From: an uncultured Lachnospiraceae bacterium
GTDB lineage: Bacteria; Bacillota; Clostridia; Lachnospirales; Lachnospiraceae
Assembly: GCA_905193085.1 (NCBI GenBank)
Contig: CAJJNI010000148.1
Location: 1 to 6,340, forward strand
Direction of reading: 5' to 3'
DNA: 6,340 nucleotides
The position numbers and the translations under genes are program-made. Shown one piece after another: positions 1-3,731 of this stretch (its first letter is position 1; each line of letters starts with the position of its first letter). A model generated the notes under the pieces. That model did no database searches and was not told the origin of the DNA. It saw only the letters and a program-made list of their open reading frames with translations.

Positions 1-413
1 ATAATATTATTTAATTCGCCATTTCCTATACACAATACTTTAGACTTATTAAAGTTATGATTTTCATCAAACCAACATTTTCCCTGCTTATATTCTAATT
101 TTGCCAAGTTCCACCAGCCTCTATAATCATAAGGCCACTTCTCGACAATTTGAGTCAAAATTTTCTCTGCATCATAATAATAATTGTTCTCCATAAACTT
201 TGATGCTGCTTTTAATCCTTCTTCAATATCATATTCTGAGACTTTTATATTTTCACCGTTCAATATAATATTATTAGCATGAATTCTATAGTTGTTGATT
301 ACTTTTTCTGTTATGAAAGCAGTCCCACAATGTTGACATATTCCAGCCTCATGTGTATTATCAACTTCAATTTGAGCTCCACATTGTGTACATATTGCGG
401 CTACCAATGACAT
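1..413 (-). CDS. Zinc-ribbon/TPR-like protein, 5' part (C-terminus beyond left edge)
   Basis: This is an open frame of 137 codons from the ATG at 413-411 that runs off the left edge without a stop. The start is set by an AGGGAGG ribosome site (421-427) 7 nt upstream. Residues 8-30 form a zinc ribbon with two CxxCG knuckles (C8/C11 and C26/C29), which should bind one zinc ion. Residues ~58-112 look like a tetratricopeptide-type helical repeat: an amphipathic helix, then a WWNLAKLEYKQGKC segment. Zinc-ribbon plus TPR-like proteins are common, poorly characterised accessory proteins in Clostridia, and a scaffold or protein-binding role is inferred only. No signal peptide or membrane segment is visible, so it is probably cytosolic. 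The zinc ribbon is secure; the TPR call is moderate; the function is unknown. Confidence 0.8.
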   Translation of the reverse strand, partial: MSLVAAICTQCGAQIEVDNTHEAGICQHCGTAFITEKVINNYRIHANNIILNGENIKVSEYDIEEGLKAASKFMENNYYYDAEKILTQIVEKWPYDYRGWWNLAKLEYKQGKCWFDENHNFNKSKVLCIGNGELNNI

Positions 414-498
414 AAAACTTCCTCCCTATCTTGCTTGTATGATAATATTTGAGCAAAAGATATGCTAAAAGTAAATACAGATAAAATTTTAAGTTTCC

Positions 499-526
499 AC
501 ATTTTTTGTTTCTAAATAAAAAATGT
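499..526. repeat. AT-only 9-bp inverted repeat between divergent regions
   Basis: ACATTTTTT (499-507) and AAAAAATGT (518-526) are perfect inverted arms around a 10-nt loop. The stem has only one G-C pair per arm, so it is a weak hairpin in RNA. It lies in the leader of the zinc-ribbon gene and upstream of the plus-strand -10 at 546. It could be a weak bidirectional terminator, a protein-binding site or chance in AT-rich DNA. Confidence 0.35.
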
Positions 527-542
527 AAAAACACAAGAACTT

Positions 543-551
543 TGTTATAAT
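543..551 (+). promoter_or_regulatory. Candidate extended -10 promoter, rightward
   Basis: TGTTATAAT is a TGn extended -10 with a perfect TATAAT (546-551). The -35 region is poor, as extended -10 promoters allow. Transcription would begin near 558 and run toward the tiny ORF at 589. It faces the leftward promoter at 596-604, with both -10 boxes inside the arms of an inverted repeat. Confidence 0.4.
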
Positions 552-588
552 TAAATCACTACAAATAACCAAACAAAGGGTTTTTTGC

Positions 589-645
589 ATGATTAATTAT
601 AGCAGATTAGGATATGAAATTAAAAGGGATTTATCAAAATTTTAA
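589..645 (+). CDS. Tiny 18-codon ORF, possible gene remnant
   Basis: The ATG at 589 is preceded by AAAGGG (575-580) at 8 nt spacing and by the rightward extended -10 at 543-551. The frame encodes MINYSRLGYEIKRDLSKF and stops with TAA. The 'YSRLGYEIK' opening is reminiscent of the first residues of Xre-type helix-turn-helix regulators, but the protein ends before any helix-turn-helix. It may be a truncated regulator remnant, a leader peptide or chance. Nothing else supports translation. Confidence 0.2.
   Translation: MINYSRLGYEIKRDLSKF
596..604 (-). promoter_or_regulatory. Candidate extended -10 promoter, leftward
   Basis: Read on the minus strand this is TGCTATAAT, a TGn extended -10 with perfect TATAAT. 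A transcript from about 589 would run through a ~175-nt leader to the zinc-ribbon gene at 413, crossing the inverted repeat at 499-526. The -35 is weak. It may serve that gene, because no clearly better promoter was found closer to 413. Confidence 0.4.
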
Positions 646-659
646 ACAAAAATTTCAGC

Positions 660-1157
660 TTACATTTCAATCTCAGCCAATTCCTCAACCTGTAAATTTA
701 AGTAAGCGAGCTCATAATCACTTAGTTCACCAAAGCGTTGAAAAAATTCCTGTTGAGACTTAACTCTACTCATTTTGTCGATTTCAAATTTACAGGATTC
801 TTGATTGTACTTTAGTGTAACAACAACAAGAATATTGTATATGGAATCTAATTCTACACTATGAGTATCCGCAAGCAATCCTAAATCTCTGTAGAAATTG
901 TACAATTCCGAACCTACGTAACGTTTTGCAGGAATAGTCTTCTCAAAAATTTCGTTTTGGAACTTATCCAACTCAACTGAAATATAGAAATCTGATGTTT
1001 CACTATTTTCAGCATCCGATTCAATCAATCTAATAGTTTGTACTTTTCCTAAATAGCTTTCACCTTAAACTGGCACACATGACAGGAATTCTACCATTCC
1101 ACCTTCAACAAAATGATTTTCAATTCTTAAAACTTCTGTAATTTTCTTCTTTTTCAT
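660..1157 (-). pseudogene. Hypothetical protein gene interrupted by an in-frame TAA
   Basis: Reading from the ATG at 1157-1155 gives 30 residues (MKKKKITEVLRIENHFVEGG onward, ending SCVPV), then TAA at 1065-1067. The same frame continues without any further stop for 134 residues (GESYLGKVQTIRL onward) to the TAA at 660-662. The whole would be a 165-codon gene broken by one nonsense codon, with no frame change. The downstream part is acidic and hydrophilic (DFYISVELDKFQNEIFEK; ELAYLNLQVEELAEIEM), typical of a genuine soluble protein. The family is not recognised and no catalytic motif is visible. The part after the stop has only weak restart sites, such as a TTG at 1028. The upstream AGGAGG is 41 nt from the ATG with a hairpin between them. 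A single substitution from GAA, CAA or AAA would explain the stop; a sequencing error cannot be excluded. Confidence 0.7.
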
Positions 1158-1166
1158 TATTTTTAT

Positions 1167-1204
1167 AGTAGAGAGCGCCAAGCCAAATCCCTCTACTTCC
1201 TCCT
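1167..1204 (-). promoter_or_regulatory. Distant Shine-Dalgarno with intervening hairpin
   Basis: AGGAGG (1199-1204, minus sense) is a perfect Shine-Dalgarno but lies 41 nt upstream of the ATG at 1157. Between them AGTAGAG and CTCTACT (1191-1197 and 1167-1173) form a 7-bp perfect stem with a 17-nt loop. One nucleotide separates the Shine-Dalgarno from the stem and nine separate the stem from the ATG. If folded, the effective spacing is about 10 nt, which is ideal. Other in-frame starts, such as the TTG 17 nt from the Shine-Dalgarno, are poorly placed. Confidence 0.45.
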
Positions 1205-1273
1205 CTTATATTTTAATTTATATGGCTTGTACATTCTATATCAGCGTATTACATCAGTAGTTCACGCATTGTT

Positions 1274-1338
1274 ATTATAGTTCCGCATACCAATACAATA
1301 TTGGATAAATACACTGATTTTGAAAAAATACATTTTCA
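1274..1338 (-). promoter_or_regulatory. Candidate promoter region with two palindromes
   Basis: The gap between genes at 1158-1502 holds a perfect minus-strand TATAAT at 1274-1279, without a good -35. Just upstream lies CCAATA-3-TATTGG (1290-1304), and further up TGAAAA-6-TTTTCA (1321-1338). The first palindrome covers the expected spacer and -35 zone, so it could bind a repressor or an activator. Transcription would lead to the interrupted gene at 1157 through a ~110-nt leader. All of this is inferred from sequence signals. Confidence 0.3.
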
Positions 1339-1392
1339 GAATTTCACAACCAGAAAAACATTTAAACACCCTGTCTTATCGCATTTTAGAGC

Positions 1393-1422
1393 AAAAAATA
1401 GGAACATCAAAACGATGTCCCT
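1393..1422 (-). terminator. Intrinsic terminator of the 1503-2117 unit
   Basis: On the minus strand AGGGACATC (1422-1414), loop GTTTT, and GATGTTCCT (1408-1400) form a 9-bp stem with one G-U pair. It is followed by TA and six T (1398-1393). It lies 80 nt past the stop of the 204-residue gene, in the right orientation to end that unit. Confidence 0.7.
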
Positions 1423-1462
1423 AAATTAGCAAATATTTTTTTAATGTCCCTAAATTAGCAAA
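1415..1462. repeat. 19-nt direct repeat, 29-bp period
   Basis: ATGTCCCTAAATTAGCAAA occurs at 1415-1433 and identically at 1444-1462. The first copy overlaps one arm of the terminator at 1400-1422. The second is enclosed by a perfect 10-bp AT-only inverted repeat, ATATTTTTTT (1433-1442) and AAAAAAATAT (1460-1469). Only two copies are present and there is no CRISPR-like spacer series. It may be a local duplication or a pair of protein or RNA binding sites. Confidence 0.6.
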
Positions 1463-1502
1463 AAAATATGATTTTTCTAATTTATTCCGGTTATTTGCTT
1501 TT

Positions 1503-2117
1503 CTACTTTTGCCCATTCCTTACAAACTTTGCATTTCTCACCGAATCATCAAAAAACAAAAACATTTTTTCTCTTAACCTTATGTACAGTAATTCTTCTT
1601 TCTTACTAAAAAGTTCTGTTTCACATTTTCTTACATTTCTTATTGCTTGTTGTTTTAACCATTTATGTATCTGAGACCACTCTTTCTTATAATTCTCCAA
1701 ATGATATGTCAAAAGGTAGATTGTACAGTCAAGCAAACTGCTTTCCTCTGTTTTATCCTTTATTTTCACAAAGCTTTTATAGTCACTAAATTTTCCTCTA
1801 TACATTGAACAGTCAATTTCGTACGTCCATTTCAGGTCTTTTCCTTTTCTATTATTTATACTTATAATGTACTTACCCAAACATTTCTCGCTATCATCAA
1901 ACCCTTCTCCTGTTCCATAAATAAAAGGATTTTCTATTTTTGCGTTGTACACATAAGCTCCTGAAACAGTATCTTTATCTGGCAAACTTCTTTTACTTTG
2001 TTCAATATACTCTGCTATTCCATCCTCATAATCGCTTTCATTGTATTCAAATTTCTGTAACATATACAAATGATTTGTAAGACGAATTCTCTTTTTCCTA
2101 TTAAAAACTTTCATCAT
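1503..2117 (-). CDS. Hypothetical 204-residue protein
   Basis: This intact frame encodes a soluble, charged protein with no signal peptide or membrane segment. I do not recognise the family. Its visible layout is a basic N-terminus (MMKVFNRKKRIRLTNHLYM), an acidic stretch (YNESDYEDGIAEYIEQ), a central region rich in aromatic residues, glycine and charge (NPFIYGTGEGFDDSEKCLG; KWTYEIDCSMYRGKF), and a C-terminal half that looks helical and lysine-rich. The frame stays open upstream to 2183, but that extension overlaps the end of the preceding reading frame, so I place the start at the ATG at 2117. That ATG lies 1 nt past the upstream TGA and only weak GGAA is near it, which suggests translational coupling. 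It forms a two-gene unit with the broken gene at 2119-2460 and is followed by the terminator at 1393-1422. If the first gene is dead, this one may be poorly translated. Confidence 0.65.
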   Translation of the reverse strand: MMKVFNRKKRIRLTNHLYMLQKFEYNESDYEDGIAEYIEQSKRSLPDKDTVSGAYVYNAKIENPFIYGTGEGFDDSEKCLGKYIISINNRKGKDLKWTYEIDCSMYRGKFSDYKSFVKIKDKTEESSLLDCTIYLLTYHLENYKKEWSQIHKWLKQQAIRNVRKCETELFSKKEELLYIRLREKMFLFFDDSVRNAKFVRNGQK

Positions 2118-2118
2118 G

Positions 2119-2460
2119 TCAATTCCATTCTTTTTCTGGCTCATCTTTTTTGAAGAACAGATTTCTGTCAGGGTAACAGTCAAGAATTTTCAAGATTACT
2201 TCTATTAGGTCTACATTTTTATTGTCAACAAAAAGCTTGTTTCCCTCTTCCTGAAAGGCTTTAGTCCACCTTTAATGTTTCTTTGAGTTGAAATATCTTT
2301 AGAGTACTCCTTATTTTTCAAGTTCAGACATTTCCTTTGCCGACTTTCCCTCTACAGCATAGTTATAAATCAGCTCCCATCTTGGATTGATGTAGATTGT
2401 GCTATAGAAATCCAGCTTTTCTTTTTCCATTTCACTCAATTTCATTCTTGGTCTACTCAT
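2119..2460 (-). pseudogene. Hypothetical ~113-residue protein gene with two compensating frameshifts
   Basis: An ATG at 2460-2458 with AGGAG (2470-2474) 9 nt upstream opens a 49-codon frame (MSRPRMKLSEMEKEKLDFY onward, including INPRWELIYNYAVEGKSAKE) that ends at TAA 2311-2313. Natural-looking coding sequence continues in the +1 frame from about 2320 (KNKEYSKDISTQRNIKGG). It then returns to the original frame near 2260-2270 (TKAFQEEGNKLFVDNK; LIEVILKILDCYPDRNLFF), ending KDEPEKEWN at TGA 2119-2121. Start and final stop are in the same frame, so one gained base and one lost base would restore a ~113-residue protein. The family is not recognised. The alternative is a genuine 49-residue protein followed by non-coding DNA, but the coherence of the later segments argues against it. 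The next gene starts 1 nt after the final stop. Confidence 0.6.
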
Positions 2461-2511
2461 TAGTACCAACTCCTCTCTTTTCTATGCTTTACAAAAAATC
2501 TGTTTTCTACT

Positions 2512-2540
2512 ATTTTACTCTAGTACAATTTCCTTTACAA
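2512..2540 (-). promoter_or_regulatory. Candidate sigma-A-type promoter for the unknown two-gene unit
   Basis: On the minus strand TTGTAA (2540-2535), 17 bp, then TAAAAT (2517-2512). The -10 matches consensus at 5 of 6 bases and the -35 at 4 of 6. The predicted start near 2505 leaves a ~45-nt leader to the ATG at 2460. It overlaps the end of the doubtful ORF at 2515-2676. Confidence 0.45.
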
Positions 2541-2676
2541 TAGAGAATTTACAATCTTTTACCGCAACCATCGCCAATTTATCGCAAATGCAAATCTTCC
2601 TACTATTCCTTGCCAATTTGTTTCTCTGTCGGTATTGTCGGTAGATTTCACAAAATTTTTTAGAACATTCATTCAT
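2515..2676 (-). CDS. Doubtful small ORF(s) downstream of the antitoxin terminator
   Basis: Two overlapping frames start in an ATGAATGAATG cluster. The frame from 2676 gives 53 residues, cysteine-rich and basic (MNECSKKFCEIYRQYRQRN onward). The frame from 2672 gives 37 residues ending GRFAFAINWRWLR at TAA 2559-2561. Both begin just after the poly-T of the terminator at 2679-2724, whose GGGGAG could act as a Shine-Dalgarno but is part of the stem. The longer frame overlaps the candidate promoter at 2512-2540. I recognise neither product and cannot tell which frame is coding, if either is. Confidence 0.2.
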   Translation of the reverse strand: MNECSKKFCEIYRQYRQRNKLARNSRKICICDKLAMVAVKDCKFSIVKEIVLE

Positions 2677-2678
2677 GC

Positions 2679-2724
2679 AAAAAAGCTCCCCATTCCAGAC
2701 CAATCATAATCCGAGATGGGGAAT
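2679..2724 (-). terminator. Terminator of the toxin-antitoxin operon (repeat element copy A)
   Basis: On the minus strand TTCCCCAT (2723-2716) pairs with ATGGGGAG (2693-2686), one pair being G-U, around a 22-nt loop; C then TTTTTT (2684-2679) follows. It begins 8 nt after the antitoxin stop, a standard intrinsic-terminator position. The layout A6-N4-CCCATTCCAGAC-N18-GGGAAT (plus sense) recurs at 3537-3583. Confidence 0.65.
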
Positions 2725-2731
2725 ATAACAT

Positions 2732-2959
2732 CTAAGCAACTTTTGAATAATCTAAAACAGCAATCTCCTGCATCATCTGCTTTGCAAAATTTACCCGTCT
2801 TTCTATCTTCTCTGCGACATCATCTGTATAAAACTTTTCTCCGCATTGCTCACACTCTTCACAAGGTACATTTTTAATTACAATAATCGTGTCATTGTAA
2901 TTAACAACATGCGTAGTAAAGCTTGGTATTAGCGTATCACATTTGCAGAACATACACAT
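2732..2959 (-). CDS. YgiT-type zinc-finger antitoxin (MqsA-like N-terminal domain)
   Basis: This is a 75-residue protein. A zinc site is formed by C2xxC5 and C36xxC39G, separated by a beta-rich stretch (THVVNYNDTIIVIKNVPCEE). A C-terminal helix follows (DVAEKIERRVNFAKQMMQEI) and ends LDYSKVA. This is the layout of the YgiT-type zinc-finger family of type II antitoxins, related to the N-terminal, toxin-binding domain of MqsA. It is much shorter than MqsA (~131 residues) and lacks the C-terminal helix-turn-helix, so DNA binding is not assured. The start is supported by AAGGAGG (2968-2974) at 8 nt spacing. Its ATG overlaps the stop of the preceding broken gene as TAATG, giving toxin-first order as in mqsRA. 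The promoter lies at 3219-3247 and a terminator follows directly. The family call is strong; a functional partner is in doubt because the toxin gene is disrupted. Confidence 0.85.
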   Translation of the reverse strand: MCMFCKCDTLIPSFTTHVVNYNDTIIVIKNVPCEECEQCGEKFYTDDVAEKIERRVNFAKQMMQEIAVLDYSKVA

Positions 2960-3184
2960 TACTTTACCCTCCTTATCTTCATATCAGATTCAAACTTATC
3001 AGAGTTTGGAAAATATGTGGTAACCTTATATCATCTTCTTCTATCTCCATTTCATTTAAATAAATTTTTCTTGTTTCATTCGATTGGTGTTCAATATATG
3101 CTTCTGTAAATTCTCTCTTTTCTGAAGCATATACAAGTTTATCTTCAAAAAAACTAAATACACATCCTCATATTTACATTCCAT
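2959..3184 (-). pseudogene. Frameshifted small toxin-like gene (DUF4258-like C-terminus)
   Basis: An ATG at 3184-3182 has AGGAGG (3193-3198) at 8 nt spacing and a strong promoter. The first codons (MECKYED) are soon followed by a frame change near 3150-3167. The next frame reads naturally (FFEDKLVYASEKREFTEAYI; ETRKIYLNEMEIEEDDI). A second change near 3020-3031 leads into VTTYFPNSDKF...MKIRRVK, ending in TAA that overlaps the antitoxin ATG. Both changes fit single-base losses from a ~75-residue protein. The tail resembles the 'ITAYYPdp..w..DfKtRk' ending of DUF4258/RelE-like toxins that pair with YgiT-type antitoxins; the middle does not clearly match that family. Undisturbed translation gives only a 42-residue product. 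Position, operon order and overlap point to the toxin slot. Sequencing error is possible but less likely, because the neighbouring 2.6-kb ppdK is intact. Confidence 0.6.
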
Positions 3185-3218
3185 TTTCAAAACCTCCTGT
3201 TCTATCCCTTATACAAAT

Positions 3219-3247
3219 CTTATAATAAGAGTATTTTCAAATTTCAA
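3219..3247 (-). promoter_or_regulatory. Promoter of the toxin-antitoxin operon
   Basis: On the minus strand TTGAAA (3247-3242), 17 bp, then TATAAG (3224-3219): 5 of 6 matches in each box at ideal spacing. The start near 3212 leaves a short leader with AGGAGG. The -10 lies in a small palindrome CTTAT-A-ATAAG (3219-3229) that could serve as an operator for autoregulation; that is speculative because the antitoxin lacks a DNA-binding domain. Confidence 0.65.
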
Positions 3248-3281
3248 TTACCTTTTATTAAGCCCATGACAGTATATTTTC

Positions 3282-3290
3282 TGCTATATT
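3282..3290 (+). promoter_or_regulatory. Candidate extended -10 promoter for the 70-residue gene
   Basis: TGCTATATT is a TGn extended -10 with 5 of 6 consensus bases. A start near 3297 would leave a ~26-nt leader containing AAGGAGG at 3307-3313. ATGACA at 3266-3271 resembles a -35 but is only 13 bp away, too close to count. It is back-to-back with the leftward operon promoter at 3219-3247. Confidence 0.35.
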
Positions 3291-3322
3291 TTTCATACTA
3301 ATAAAAAAGGAGGCAGTTCACT

Positions 3323-3535
3323 ATGCAAATTACAATACAATACGACCGTGGCGGAGATGATTACAATACAGAAGATTTTGAACTACATAATGAAGAATTA
3401 CAAACATTTTTAACCTGTAATGGTATCGGATATAACGGTTCTTATTATTCTATAAAAAGCAAAATATTTGAATTTCTTGACAATGAATTTGCTCTTACAG
3501 TAATCGCAAAGCAGGATATATCCGTTACTTTTTAA
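3323..3535 (+). CDS. Hypothetical 70-residue acidic protein
   Basis: This short gene has a strong AAGGAGG ribosome site (3307-3313) 9 nt before its ATG. It is transcribed away from the toxin-antitoxin operon. The protein is soluble and acidic: a beta-like start (MQITIQYDRGGDDYNTEDFE), a mixed middle with several glycines and tyrosines (GIGYNGSYYSIKSK), a short helix (IFEFLDNEFA) and a beta-like end (LTVIAKQDISVTF). I do not recognise the family and no catalytic or metal-binding motif is visible. A frame on the opposite strand covers part of it, but the plus frame is preferred because of its ribosome site and clean start. Two nt after its stop lies the A6 run of repeat element copy B. Its role, if any, with the neighbouring operon is unknown. 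Confidence 0.65.
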   Translation: MQITIQYDRGGDDYNTEDFELHNEELQTFLTCNGIGYNGSYYSIKSKIFEFLDNEFALTVIAKQDISVTF

Positions 3536-3536
3536 G

Positions 3537-3583
3537 AAAAAACAATCCCATTCCAGACACATTTCAAGTTCCAAACAGGGAAT
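3537..3583. repeat. Second copy of the terminator-like element (copy B)
   Basis: Plus sense: A6 (3537-3542), 4 nt, CCCATTCCAGAC (3547-3558), 19 nt, GGGAAT (3578-3583). The same blocks and spacings, within one base, occur at 2679-2724. On the minus strand it ends GTCTGGAATGGG-N4-TTTTTT, like a leftward terminator. Its stem is weaker than copy A: either TCCC/GGGA or ATTCC/GGAAT. It could stop leftward transcription before the plus-strand gene. Confidence 0.55.
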
Positions 3584-3644
3584 CATTCTGCTTTCTTGTT
3601 CTATCAATCTTTTCTAAAACTCTTCTTTTCCTCAAAAATAAAGA

Positions 3645-3680
3645 AACCTCTACCACTGTATTTCTACAGTAGTAGAGGTT
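3645..3680 (-). terminator. Intrinsic terminator of ppdK
   Basis: The arms 3645-3660 and 3665-3680 form a 16-bp hairpin closed by a GAAA tetraloop on the minus strand. The only imperfect position (3654/3671) is a G-U wobble in minus-strand RNA but a C-A mismatch in plus-strand RNA. The minus side continues with a T-rich tail (TTCTTTATTTTT). It begins 51 nt after the ppdK stop. It may also stop rightward transcription from the 70-residue gene, less efficiently. Confidence 0.85.
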
Positions 3681-3731
3681 CTGCATTTTACTTTATCTAA
3701 TGAATTTCTATATCAAATTCACTGCGGTGTA

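Noticed and set aside
581..592. 12-nt match TTTTTTGCATGA shared with the minus strand at 2673-2684
   Set aside because: Half of it is a T-run and the flanks differ, so chance in AT-rich DNA is a sufficient explanation.
546..601. Invertible promoter switch at the 9-bp inverted repeat
   Set aside because: The arms and the 38-nt spacer are too short for a known site-specific inversion switch, both arms carry a promoter, and no recombinase gene is visible.
1415..1462. The 19-nt repeats as a minimal CRISPR array
   Set aside because: Only two units, a ~10-nt spacer, AT-rich sequence and no cas genes in the window.
1468..1674. Plus-strand 68-codon hydrophobic frame that looks like a membrane peptide
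   Set aside because: It is the reverse of the 3' end of the 1503-2117 gene, where lysine codons on one strand read as phenylalanine on the other. No ribosome site.
2118..2183. N-terminal extension of the 204-residue protein to 2183
   Set aside because: This stretch is better read as the end of the preceding gene (KDEPEKEWN) in another frame; the ATG at 2117 directly after that stop is a more natural start.
3410..3607. Minus-strand 65-codon frame opposite the 70-residue gene
   Set aside because: It crosses repeat element B and its T-run, and the plus-strand gene has the better start and ribosome site.
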